The notes below the pieces were generated by a model that was given only the letters and a program-made list of their open reading frames with translations, was not told where the DNA came from and did no database searches. From NCBI RefSeq assembly GCF_001617365.1, contig NZ_LVJR01000025.1:54393-118392 (forward strand): a DNA stretch of 64,000 nt, written 5' to 3'. Made by a program: the position numbers and the translations under genes. Below, one piece after another: positions 29,384 through 40,032 of the stretch. Every line of letters starts with the position of its first letter. Within the stretch, counting starts at the first letter, position 1. Source of the stretch: Rhodanobacter sp. FW104-R8 (GTDB lineage Bacteria > Pseudomonadota > Gammaproteobacteria > Xanthomonadales > Rhodanobacteraceae).

Positions 29384-32300
29384 TTATGGAGCCGCCCGCG
29401 CGGCGTCACCGCGCAGCGCCTGCTGCCAGACGTGCTGATAGATGTGATCGGCTGCGGCTTGCTTGTCGGCTTCAGTGAAAGGTGGCGTCGGCAAGTCGGC
29501 GTAGACCTTGTCGAGAATGAAGGTCTCGACATCTGCCTTGGTCTGTTCCTTTTCCCAGAAGCGGTCGAGTTGCCCAAGACGCTGCTGAATCGCAGCCAGC
29601 AGGTCGCGGCTGGCCTGCTTCACGCGTTCACGGTCCTTCTTGCTCAGGTCGTCACGCCGGATCAGGTCGAACAGCGCCAACTCCTCTTCGCTCAGCCCTT
29701 CGCGCAGGTGGCGGTCCTGCTCTTCGTCCAGGCTGTCGGCCAACTCCATCAGGCGGCGGAAGGTTTCCTCGATGGTGATGCGGTTCTTGTCGTTGTTGTA
29801 GTCGGCCACGATGTCTTCGTAGCGCTGCTGGTAGTCCATGCGCGTCGCGTTCTTGCCCAGCATCTGCGCGAGCTTCGCCTCCACGATGTCGCGGATGTCC
29901 TTGAGCACCGTGGCCTTGTGCTTCACCTTTTTGGCGAACTCGTCGCGCAGCCTTTCCATGTTGATTCTGGACAGGTCGTAGGTCCGTCCGGCAGTCTGGT
30001 CGCCACCCGGCGTTTCGGTGCGGATGGCGGCGTTGACGATGCGGTGCAGTTCCTTCAGCAGCGCCGTCACGTCGGCCGTGTCGCGGCGTTCGATGAGCTT
30101 CTTGTAGATCGCCTCGATGTTGTCGTGGCGCTCGGCATACTGCAGCGCGGTGGGTTCGGTCAGCAGCGCCTTGAAGCGGGTGAACACCTGCCGCGCCAGC
30201 ACCTCGAAGCGGCGTTTGGCGGTGTCCGAGGTGTAGACGGCTTCCACGGCATCGCCGAACAAGCCCGTCCGCACAAAGCCGGTAGCGCCGGCGAATTGCG
30301 CAGGATCGAAGCCGAGGCTGCGCAAGTGCGCTTCGGTGGCTTCCAGCGCCTCGATCAACGCCTGTACGCGCTCCTCGATGGGCACCACGATGTCATCGTC
30401 GCCCTCGCCGTCATCACCCAACGCGTACTGCGCCAGCGCCTCGCGCAAGCTTTTCAGCATGCCGTTGTAATCCACGATCAGGCCGAAATCCTTGCCCGGA
30501 TACACGCGGTTGGCGCGGGCGATGGCCTGCATCAAGGTGTGCGCCTTCATCGGCTTGTCCAGATACAGCGTGGACAGGCACTCCACGTCGAAGCCGGTCA
30601 GCCACATGGCGCAGACAATCGCGATGCGGAACGGGTGATCGGGTTTCTTGAACGCCAGCTCGATGTCGAGCCGCTCGCCGCCGGCGGTCTCGAAGCCCTG
30701 CTTCATCCGCGCGCGGTGCGGCACGATGTCGAAGCCCCAGCGCTTGAAGTCGGCCACTTCGTTTTGCGCCTCGCTGATGACGATCTCGATCAGCGTGGAA
30801 TCCATCCACGCGGCCTGTTCGCGCAAGCGGTCGGCCTGCGCATTGAGCTGCGCGGAGGTGTCCGCATCGGTCGCGGCCTGCGCCTGCCGCTTGCGCGTCT
30901 CGGCCTCGGCGCGGATGGCCCTGGCCTTTGCCTGCCAGCGCGGCGCAATCCGCTGGTACATGCGCGCACAGGTGATCTTGTCCACGCACACGAACAGCGC
31001 CTTGCCCGATTGCCAGCGCGTCGCGCAGTGCTCCACGAAATCGGCAGCGATGCGGTCCAGCCGCTCGTCGGCGGTGATGATTTCGTAATCCTTGCCCAGC
31101 AGCTTTTCCAGCAGCGCCTGCTGGTCGGGATCGAGCTCGGCCTCCTCGATCTTGTCGGCGATGCGCGCATTCAGATCGGCGCAGGCCACACCCAGCTTTT
31201 CGCCGCGATTTTCGTACACCAGCTTGACGGTGGCGCCGTCCTGTTCGGAGCGCTTGAAGTCGTAGCGCGACACGTAATCGCCGAAGATGCGCCGGGTCAG
31301 CTCGTCCTGCTTGAACAGCGGCGTGCCGGTAAAGCCGATGAAGGCGGCGTTGGGCAGCGCCAGGCGCATGTTGCGCGCGAGCCGCCCGGCCTGCGTGCGG
31401 TGCGCCTCGTCGGACAGCACGATGATGTCGTCGCGCTCGCTGTAGGGTTCGCCCGGCTTCACGTCCTGATTGAACTTGTGGATCAGGCTGAACACGTATT
31501 CGTGGCTCTGCGCCAGGATCGCTTGCAACTCCTTGCCACTGGCCGCGCGCGGGGTGGCCTTGTCGGCGGCTCCGCAGCCGACAAAGGTTTGGTACAGCTG
31601 ATCGTCCAGATCGTCGCGGTCGGTCATCAGCAGGAAGGTGAAGTTGCCGGGCAGCTTGCGCCGCACCTTCTCGGTGAAGAACACCATGGAATACGACTTG
31701 CCGCTGCCCTGCGTGTGCCAGAACACGCCGAGGCGCCCGAGATCGGGATGCGCGCGCTCGATGATGTCCACCGGGCCTTGCGGGATGTAGCTTCCCGCTT
31801 CTTCCGCCGCCTTGGAGTACTTGTCTTGCTTGCGCCTCCTGGGCGCCTTGCGCGCCAGCGGCAGTTCGATCACGCGATGGCGCAGCCGTTCGCCGACGGG
31901 CAATTCCGCCTTGATCGCCTGCTGCCGCGCCACCGAGGCCACCGCGCGGTTCACGCCCAGCAGCTGATGGTTGCGCGCCACCACCTTGCGCGTGGCGCCG
32001 GCGCGGCTGTCGTCGAACAGGATGAAGTTTTCGACAAGGTCCAACAGCCTGTCGTGCGCCAGCATGCCATTCAGCAGGCGCTCGGCATCCACGCGGCCGG
32101 CGTCGTCCTCGTCCAGCCGCTTCCACTCGTAGAAGTGTTCCCACTGGCTGGTGATGGAGCCGTAGCGCGCATGGTCGCCGTTGGACACGATCAGGAAGGC
32201 GTTGTGGTGGAAGGCATGGCCGATCACCTGCTCGTCCATGTAGTCGCGCAGGTTGTTGTCGAAGCCGGTGCGGATGTTCTTGTAGACGGCCTTCAGCTCG

Positions 32301-32803
32301 ATGAACACCAGCGGCAGGCCGTTGACGAAACACACCAGATCGGCGCGGCGGTTGTAGTGCGGCGTGCGCAGGCCGGTGAGCTTCAATTCGCGCACGGCCA
32401 GAAAACGATTGCTGCCAGGCGCGTTGTCGAAGTCGATCACGCGCGCGCGGCCGTTTTTCTGGTGGCCACTGGCGTCGCGCCAGGTCACCGGCACGCCATG
32501 GCGCAGCAGGCGGTAGAACTCGTGGTTGTGTTGCACCAGCGAGCGGCTGGCGTCGAAGGCGGTGAGCTGCCGCAGCGCGGATTCGATGGCGGTGTCCGGC
32601 AGCTCGGGATTCAAGCGCACCAGCGCCGCCCGAAGGTCGCGCGTCAGCACGGCTTCGGTGGTGTCCTTGCGGCCCAGCGTGCCGTCCGGCCCGAAGGTTT
32701 CGTGGTTCCAGGCATAGACGGACTCCCAGCCAAGCTTGGCCAGATGCTCGGCGAAGGTGGCCTGCACCAGCTGGTCCTCGCTGTTGATGCCTGTCGCCGC
32801 CAT
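29384..32803 (-). CDS. hsdR: Type I restriction endonuclease subunit R, 1139 aa
   Basis: This is the motor and nuclease subunit. A PD-(D/E)xK nuclease core lies at residues 153-171 (D155, E169, K171 in RRADLV ... FIELKA). The translocase has Walker A HTQGSGKS (363-370) and DEAH (465-468), then helicase motifs such as LIGFTGTPLF-like FIGFTGTPLF and MWLTGFDVECLSTLYLDKPM. The helical C-terminal third binds the methyltransferase core. Length is normal. It is last of fic-hsdM-hsdS-hsdR, 20 bases after hsdS. It translocates and cuts unmodified DNA, so it should act against incoming phages and plasmids. Confidence 0.96.
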   Translation of the reverse strand: MAATGINSEDQLVQATFAEHLAKLGWESVYAWNHETFGPDGTLGRKDTTEAVLTRDLRAALVRLNPELPDTAIESALRQLTAFDASRSLVQHNHEFYRLLRHGVPVTWRDASGHQKNGRARVIDFDNAPGSNRFLAVRELKLTGLRTPHYNRRADLVCFVNGLPLVFIELKAVYKNIRTGFDNNLRDYMDEQVIGHAFHHNAFLIVSNGDHARYGSITSQWEHFYEWKRLDEDDAGRVDAERLLNGMLAHDRLLDLVENFILFDDSRAGATRKVVARNHQLLGVNRAVASVARQQAIKAELPVGERLRHRVIELPLARKAPRRRKQDKYSKAAEEAGSYIPQGPVDIIERAHPDLGRLGVFWHTQGSGKSYSMVFFTEKVRRKLPGNFTFLLMTDRDDLDDQLYQTFVGCGAADKATPRAASGKELQAILAQSHEYVFSLIHKFNQDVKPGEPYSERDDIIVLSDEAHRTQAGRLARNMRLALPNAAFIGFTGTPLFKQDELTRRIFGDYVSRYDFKRSEQDGATVKLVYENRGEKLGVACADLNARIADKIEEAELDPDQQALLEKLLGKDYEIITADERLDRIAADFVEHCATRWQSGKALFVCVDKITCARMYQRIAPRWQAKARAIRAEAETRKRQAQAATDADTSAQLNAQADRLREQAAWMDSTLIEIVISEAQNEVADFKRWGFDIVPHRARMKQGFETAGGERLDIELAFKKPDHPFRIAIVCAMWLTGFDVECLSTLYLDKPMKAHTLMQAIARANRVYPGKDFGLIVDYNGMLKSLREALAQYALGDDGEGDDDIVVPIEERVQALIEALEATEAHLRSLGFDPAQFAGATGFVRTGLFGDAVEAVYTSDTAKRRFEVLARQVFTRFKALLTEPTALQYAERHDNIEAIYKKLIERRDTADVTALLKELHRIVNAAIRTETPGGDQTAGRTYDLSRINMERLRDEFAKKVKHKATVLKDIRDIVEAKLAQMLGKNATRMDYQQRYEDIVADYNNDKNRITIEETFRRLMELADSLDEEQDRHLREGLSEEELALFDLIRRDDLSKKDRERVKQASRDLLAAIQQRLGQLDRFWEKEQTKADVETFILDKVYADLPTPPFTEADKQAAADHIYQHVWQQALRGDAARAAP

Positions 32804-32823
32804 GCGCTATCCCCTGCGTCGCC

Positions 32824-34082
<1,259 letters not shown>

Positions 34083-34086
<4 letters not shown>

Positions 34087-36197
34087 GACGCCAATTCCTC
34101 AAAATTCCTCGCAATCACCGCCGCGAGCTTCGCCGCCTCCTCGTTCAAATCCGCAAGGTCGCTATGGATGGCGCGCAGGGTTTCCTCGAAGTCGAAATCC
34201 TCATCGATCTCTTCCGGCGCCACGCCGACGTAGCGGCCGGGCGTGAGGCTGCCGTCGTGTTCGGCCACTTCCGCGCGGCTGACGCGCCTGACGAGGCCGG
34301 GCACGTCCACGAGTTCGGCATCCGGGAAGCGCTCCTGCAGCCAGTCGGCCTGCTTCACGAAGTAGCGGGTCAGGCGCAGGGCTTCGGCGGCATCGGCGCG
34401 CGCGGCTTCCAGCGCTTTCTTGCCCTTGTTGATGGCGGTGTTGTCCCAGCTTGCCGCGTCCTTCGCGTCGAGTTCCTTTACCGCCGTGTCGGCGACGCGT
34501 GCGGCGAGCTTGGTAGCCAGGTCGATCTGCCGGGTGAGGTCGCGGCAACGCGTGGCAACCTGGTGCAGCGCTTCGCGCATCCGGTGCAGCACAGCGTTGT
34601 CCGGCGCGACGTTCGCCTGCCAGATTTCCGCATGGGCAGCGACGGCATCGGCCAGCGCGTGTGCGTCGGCGGTGAGCGCGTCGCGGGTGGCGGTGAGTTC
34701 ATCCCAGCCCGCGTTGAAGCTCTCGGCCTGCTTGTTCTTGCGCTGTGCCTTGGCGAAGGGCTGCATGCGATCAAGCTGCGCATTCAGTTCTTCACGGAAG
34801 GCGGTGAGCGGCGCGCGCACGGCCTGGCCGTGGTCGAGCGCGCCTTGCAGGTAGCGCTGCACCAGGGCGAGGAAACGTTCGCGCTGGCCGCGATACAGCC
34901 AGACGATGGCGGCGATGTTCTGCTGCTGCTCGGGGCTGAAATCCACGATGGCGCGGGTGACCTTGTGGTAGATGCCGCGTGCGTCGAGCATCAGGATTTC
35001 ATCGCGGCGGGCCTCGTCGCGCTCTTTGGCGCGGTCGAAAAACCACAGCTGGCAGGGCACGGTGCGGGTGTAGAAGAAGTTGCCGCGGATGTCGATCATC
35101 ACGTCCACGGCGCCGGTGTCCACCAGCCGTTGCCGCACGGCGGCTTCGTCGCGCCCGGCGCTGGAGGCCTGCGAGGACATCACCACGCCGGCGCGGCCGT
35201 TGGCGTTCAAGTAGCTGTAGAAGTAGCTCAGCCACAGGTAGTTGGCGTTGGAAACCTTCTTGCCCTTGTTGACGCCCGGCAGGCCGAACGGCAGGCGCGG
35301 ATCGCCCTTGATCTTGTCGGCGTCCACCTCGTCCACGTTGAACGGCGGGTTAGCCATGACGAAATCGCACTTGCCGGCGAGCTCGTGCGGGTCCTTGTAA
35401 TAGGTGATGGCGTCGTTGCCGGCGCGGATGGAACCTTCCAGCCCGTGCACGGCCAGGTTGAGATGCGCGAGCTTGGCGGTGGTTTCGTTTTTCTCGTGGC
35501 CGTAGAAGGTGACGCGGGCCATGGTGTCGGCGCCTTCGGCCTCGATGAAGTGGCTGGACTGCACGAACATGCCGCCCGAGCCGCAGGCGGGGTCGAGCAC
35601 GATGCCGTGGTCGGGCTCGATCACGTTGACGATGGTCTGCACGATGGAGGGCGGGGTGAAGAACTCGCCGTTGTCGTGCGCGCCCTGCTTGGAGAACTCG
35701 GCCAGGAAGTATTCGTAGATGCGGCCGAACACGTCGCCACCCGCCGTGCGCAGGGCTTCGGTGTCGAACTTGCGCATCATGGATTCGAGCAGGTCGTCGT
35801 CGAATTTCTCGTATTCCTTGGGCAACTGGCCGGCGAGCGGCGGGAAGCGCGCTTCCACCGCTTCCATGGCGGCGACAAGCGCGTGGCCCAGGCTGCCGTC
35901 CTTGGGCTGTTTCAGGATCACGTCGTAGCGCGCGGCCTCGGGCAGGTTCATGGCGCGGCGCTGGGTGAAATCGGCATCGCGCAACGGGCGCTTGGGCATG
36001 CTGCCGGCCGCCTGGTCGGCGGCGATGGCCTTGCGCGCGGCGTAGTAGCGGTTGGTGGCGTGGCGCAGGAACAGCAAGCCCAGGATGGGCATGAAGTATT
36101 CGTTGGAGGCCAGCCCCGAGTTGGCGCGCAGCTGGTCGGCCAGCTTCCACAGGTCGGCGCCGAATTGGTCGAGGTGGGCGAAGTGATCGACGGTCAT
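34083..36197 (-). CDS. hsdM: Type I DNA methyltransferase subunit M, 704 aa
   Basis: An N-terminal helical domain (LWKLADQLRANSGLASNEYF) precedes the SAM site (DPACGSGG, 202-209) and the catalytic NPPF (283-286), giving an N6-adenine methyltransferase. The C-terminal part (about 440-704) is a long helical extension (AAHAEIWQANVAPDNAVLHR, LYRGQRERFLALVQRYLQ), making it longer than the 500-residue EcoKI subunit, as in the larger N-6 DNA methylase group. The gene starts three bases after the fic stop. Confidence 0.95.
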
Positions 36198-36200
36198 GAA

Positions 36201-37325
36201 TCAGTCTTTCCGGCTTGCGGTACTGCCATACGGCAGCACGGGATGGTCGTCGCTGGTGAGCAGGCGGACGAAGTTGGGATGCAGGAACAGCTTTTCGCGC
36301 CCGACCTTGACCTCGACCAGCATGCCCAGATCGGCCAGCTGCTTGAGGTAGACGGAGGCGGTCTGGCGCTTGGCGATGCCGCCGTCCACCAGGTTCTGGA
36401 TGCGGCAGTACGGCTGCACGAACAGGGCATCGACCAGCTCGCGGCTGTAGATTTTCGGCGCGTGCGTGCGCACGAAGTCCGTGGCCTGCGCGTGCAAGGC
36501 CTGGACCGCACGGATCTTGTCGCCGGTCCAGCGCGCGGTCTGGGCGACCGCGTCGAGCATGAAGGCGATCCAGTCCTGCCACGCGCCGTCGCGGGTGACG
36601 GCGAGCAGCAGGCGGTAGTAGTCGATGCGATGGCGCAGGATGTGGCGGGACAGGTACAGCACGGGCTGATCCAGCAGTCCCTGCTCCACCAGCAGCAGCA
36701 GGTTGAGCACGCGGCCGGTGCGGCCGTTGCCGTCGAGGAACGGATGGATGGCCTCGAACTGGTAATGCGCGACGGCCATGCGGATCAGCGGATCGATGTC
36801 CGTGGCGTCGTGGATGAAGCGCTCCCAGTTGGCCAGCTTGTCGCGCAACAGCGCCTCGCCCTGGGGCGGGGTGTAGACGACTTCGCCGGTGGCGGCATTC
36901 TTGAGTGCGGTACCGGGGACGCGGCGGACATCCATGTCGCGGTTCTTCAAGCGGCTGCACACGCGCACGGCGGTGCCGGTGCCGAGCGGGCGCTGGGCCA
37001 GCGATTCGAATCCCTCGCGCAGGGCGGCGCGGTAGTTCAGCGCTTCCTTGGTGGCCGGATCGGCGGCCTGCTCGTCCTGGGCAAAACGGAACAGCGCATC
37101 GCTGGTGGTGACGATGTTCTCGATCTCGCTGCTGGCCTGGGCTTCCAGCAACGGGATGGTGTTGATGAGGACGGCCTGGTTGGGGATGGCGGCGCCGACG
37201 CTCTTGAGCTCGGCCAGGGCGGCGCGGGCCTCGATGCAGGCCTTGAGCAGGGGGCGCGATTCGATGTCAGCCGCCGGTGGCAGCGCCGGCAGGTCGTCAT
37301 GGGGCCGCTGTGGATCAAAAGGCAT
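36201..37325 (-). CDS. fic: Class II Fic protein AMP-transferase, 374 aa
   Basis: The Fic core is [12 protein letters not shown] (194-205), complete with His194 and Arg205, so AMP transfer should be possible. An inhibitory motif S-x3-E-N at 65-70 (SSEIEN) lies N-terminal to the core in the same chain, which is class II. The C-terminal 110 residues form a winged helix ([20 protein letters not shown]). Length and layout match the Shewanella SoFic type. The gene leads the hsdMSR operon. The winged helix and the repeats upstream suggest self-regulation. Target protein unknown. Confidence 0.93.
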   Translation of the reverse strand: MPFDPQRPHDDLPALPPAADIESRPLLKACIEARAALAELKSVGAAIPNQAVLINTIPLLEAQASSEIENIVTTSDALFRFAQDEQAADPATKEALNYRAALREGFESLAQRPLGTGTAVRVCSRLKNRDMDVRRVPGTALKNAATGEVVYTPPQGEALLRDKLANWERFIHDATDIDPLIRMAVAHYQFEAIHPFLDGNGRTGRVLNLLLLVEQGLLDQPVLYLSRHILRHRIDYYRLLLAVTRDGAWQDWIAFMLDAVAQTARWTGDKIRAVQALHAQATDFVRTHAPKIYSRELVDALFVQPYCRIQNLVDGGIAKRQTASVYLKQLADLGMLVEVKVGREKLFLHPNFVRLLTSDDHPVLPYGSTASRKD

Positions 37326-37442
37326 GTCGATGGTTCCCCTGAGTCATCGACACGTTTTGTCGGCCTGTCGAAGGCATCGACATTAGCCCACAACGCGTCG
37401 AAAAACAAACCATTTATCGACACATTTTGCCTATATGTCGAT
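37325..37442 (-). promoter_or_regulatory. Promoter region with six TGTCGAT half-sites
   Basis: Half-sites lie at 37325-37331, 37346-37352, 37366-37372, 37376-37382, 37416-37422 and 37436-37442, alternating in direction. Two pairs (37346-37372, 37416-37442) have the same ATCGACA-n13-TGTCGAT layout, the first with one mismatch. A candidate promoter for fic has -35 TTGTTT (37408-37403) and -10 TAATGT (37385-37380), spaced 17, between them. A HTH regulator, perhaps Fic itself, would cover it. Confidence 0.65.
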
Positions 37443-37954
37443 GGGATGGCCTGTCCAGCTTCAAACCAGGCTCCAGCGCACCCGGAACGGGGGAGACGCT
37501 GTGGCTGCGCTGGTTGAGCCGGCGCCCCAGTGCGGCGATCAGGGCATCCCACTTGGCCTCGATCGCGTCTTCGACGTCGAAGATCCCCTGCCGCTGGCAG
37601 CATTGCTGGCGTTCCAGAACCTTGATTTCGTCCTGAATCGCGGCTGCTCCTCCACGGTGCCGGCGGCGCAGGCGCGCCGTTTGGCATCCTTCAGGCGACC
37701 GTGGTGTCGTGCAGGCTTTGCTCGGCGGCCAGCAGTTGCATCTCGGCCCACTGGCCGAGTTTTTCCCGCTCGGCCTGAAAATAGGTGTTGTTTTCTTCCA
37801 ACGCCTTGGTCAGTGCCGCTTCGATCTGATGGAGATTGAGGCCGACGGCGGCGTCGAATAGCGCCTGCCCGATCCGGTCCAGGTCACCGCCACGGCAGCG
37901 GCGAGTCAGCACCCAGGCAAAATACCTGGCCTGGACATCCGTGGTCTCGATCAT
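37414..37954 (-). pseudogene. SNF2/RapA-type helicase C-terminal remnant
   Basis: Three reading-frame pieces in order on the minus strand match the helical tail common to SNF2/RapA-like helicases: first EENNTYFQAEREKLGQWAEM (37691-37954), then LKDAKRRACAAGTVEEQ, then QDEIKVLERQQ ... GIFDVEDAIEAKWDALIAAL to a stop at 37414. Two frame changes separate them. The helicase body is gone. Such helicases are frequent in defence islands. An ORF of 87 residues remains but probably makes no functional protein. Confidence 0.7.
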
Positions 37955-37995
37955 CCCCTACCCGATCCACCACGAATCAGTCCAGTTTTTCGCGC

Positions 37996-39933
37996 CTAAA
38001 GCTCCCGCACCACCCGGAAGCCGACCCGGCCGCTGCGTGCGTCGCCGCTGCTGCCCTGGCGGTAGGCCGAGTCCACCTGGTCGGGCGAGCTGCCCCAGGA
38101 GCCGCCGCGCACCACGTGGGAACGGCAGCCCGGGTTGATCCAGGCGCTGCCGTCGCCGGGGGCGCGGATGTAGTTGTCGTGCCAGCAGTCCAGCACCCAT
38201 TCGGAGACGTTGCCGTTGATGTCGTACAGGCCGAACGGGTTGGCGGCGAAGCTCATCACCGGCGCCGGTCCCCAGTAGCCGTCGCGATAGCCGCGGAAGG
38301 CGTGGCTCCAGCGCCGGCCGCTGCGCGAGCGATCGCCGGCGCCGGTGAGGTTCTCCACCGGATGCGTGGGCGTGCCGTCGCCCCACCAGTAGCGGCTGCG
38401 GGTACCGCCGCGCAGCGCGTACTCGAACTCCGCCTCGCTGGGCAGCCGGTAGGCCTTGCCGGTGCGCTGGCCGAGCCAGTCGGCGTAGGCCTTGGCGTCG
38501 TTCCACGAGACGTTCACCACCGGCAGATTGTCGTCGGCCTTGCGGCCGGCGTAGTCGTCCTGCCAGGTCGCGTCCGAATCGTCGCGCAGTGCGCCGCTGC
38601 GCTCGTCGTACACGCTGGCGCCGCCCAGCCGGACCGAGTCGGGCACGTAGCCGCTGGCGCGGACGAACTCGCGGAATTCCGCCACCGTCACCGCCGTGCG
38701 CGCCATCGCGAAGCCCTTGGCGATGGCGACCGCGTGTTGCGGCAGCTCGGCGTCGTTGCGGTCCTCGTCGTCGGCGGACGCGCCCATCTGGAAGCTGCCG
38801 GTGGGAATCACCACCATCGCCGGCGTCTTGCCCGGCAGGTCGATGTAGCGGTCGGTGAACACCTGGCCGGGCTTGTAGCTGGCGTACAGGCGCGCGTTGG
38901 TGAGCTGTTCATCGAACGCGGCCAGCGTCGGCAGGTTCGGATCGATCGCGCGCGCCTGCGTCGCCAGCTTCGTGGCCAGCTCGAGGTTGCCGGCATCCAG
39001 CGCCGTGTGCGCCTGCGCCAGCACGCCGCTGGCGCGCTGCACGCGCATGTCGTCGACGCGCTTGTGCGCGTCGACCATCTGCTGCGAACCGGGACGGATC
39101 GCCTGCGCCGCCGCCAGCTCGCGGTCGGCCCCGGCGAAATCGTTCTGCGCCACCGCCGCCAGTGCGCGATCCAGCACCGCGCGCTGCACCTCGAAGATGC
39201 CCTGCTCGGCCACCGCGTTCTGCGGGTCGAGCTTCTGCACCTCGCGGTACAGGTCCAGCGCACTGCCGCCCGGCGGCTGGTCCGCCTTGCCCCGCCGCAG
39301 CAGGCCGGCGGCATCGGCCAGCATCGGCCGCACCTTCTCCAGGGTCTTCAGGCCCGCTTCCAGCTGCGTCACTTCCGCGGCGGCGTTCGGCAGCGTGCGC
39401 AAGGCGACGAGCAGTTCCCGCGCCGCGTCGGCGTCACCCAGCGCGATGTCCTGGTCGATCTCCGCCACCAGCCTGGCGCGCACGTCGAACAGGCCCTGCG
39501 CGGCGCGGCGGCTGTCCGGCTTCTCCTTCAGCGCCTGTCCGAACAAGGCGGCGGCGCTGCTCGCGCCGCCGACCAGCTGGCCGGCGTGCAGGGCCCGGGT
39601 TGCCCGCGCCAGCAGGGCCTGCACCTCCGGCGGATCGGCGCTGAGCTGCTCGGGCAGGTTCGCGCCCCTGCCGCTGCGCGCGGCGATCACCGTCGCCGGC
39701 GCCAGCGTCAGCGGCGGCCCGGCATTGAGCTCGCTGATCGCCGAGCCCCGTTCCGGCTGCAATCCGCTGCCCGGCGCGGCGGCGCCGAGCGACATCGAGC
39801 GGCGCGGCGCCTCGGCCGGATTGACGTGGAACAGCCGCGGAAAGAAGTGGTACAGCAGCGCGAACCCCAGCACGATCACCCCGAGCGCGCCGCCGAGAGC
39901 ACGCTGACGGCGCAGGGTTGCGTTGTTCGGCAT
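37996..39933 (-). CDS. Membrane-anchored FGE/SUMF1-like protein, 645 aa
   Basis: A transmembrane segment at about residues 12-32 (LGGALGVIVLGFALLYHFF) is followed by a long helical, TPR-like part (about 100-340). The last 270 residues are a formylglycine-generating-enzyme fold (VVIPTGSFQMGASADDEDRN, YRLPSEAEFEYALRGGTRSR, GLYDINGNVSEWVLDCW, VRGGSW, GRVGFRVVREL). The catalytic Cys pair near the end of true FGEs is not seen (SSGDARSGRVGF instead). It is thus likely a non-enzymatic or differently acting member on the periplasmic side. It is divergent from rnd. Confidence 0.88.
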   Translation of the reverse strand: MPNNATLRRQRALGGALGVIVLGFALLYHFFPRLFHVNPAEAPRRSMSLGAAAPGSGLQPERGSAISELNAGPPLTLAPATVIAARSGRGANLPEQLSADPPEVQALLARATRALHAGQLVGGASSAAALFGQALKEKPDSRRAAQGLFDVRARLVAEIDQDIALGDADAARELLVALRTLPNAAAEVTQLEAGLKTLEKVRPMLADAAGLLRRGKADQPPGGSALDLYREVQKLDPQNAVAEQGIFEVQRAVLDRALAAVAQNDFAGADRELAAAQAIRPGSQQMVDAHKRVDDMRVQRASGVLAQAHTALDAGNLELATKLATQARAIDPNLPTLAAFDEQLTNARLYASYKPGQVFTDRYIDLPGKTPAMVVIPTGSFQMGASADDEDRNDAELPQHAVAIAKGFAMARTAVTVAEFREFVRASGYVPDSVRLGGASVYDERSGALRDDSDATWQDDYAGRKADDNLPVVNVSWNDAKAYADWLGQRTGKAYRLPSEAEFEYALRGGTRSRYWWGDGTPTHPVENLTGAGDRSRSGRRWSHAFRGYRDGYWGPAPVMSFAANPFGLYDINGNVSEWVLDCWHDNYIRAPGDGSAWINPGCRSHVVRGGSWGSSPDQVDSAYRQGSSGDARSGRVGFRVVREL

Positions 39934-40032
39934 AGATGGGCGTCCTTGGTGCAGCCTGTTATCGTGCGCTGCTCACCATAGGCACAAACCGCCTGCAGGG
40001 CAATCCGCGCCCGCAGCCTCCAAGGAGTACCG

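Noticed and set aside
36201..37325. Fic-antitoxin (class I toxin-antitoxin) pair
   Set aside because: The inhibitory motif is in the same chain N-terminal to the Fic core, so no separate antitoxin is needed, and none is adjacent.
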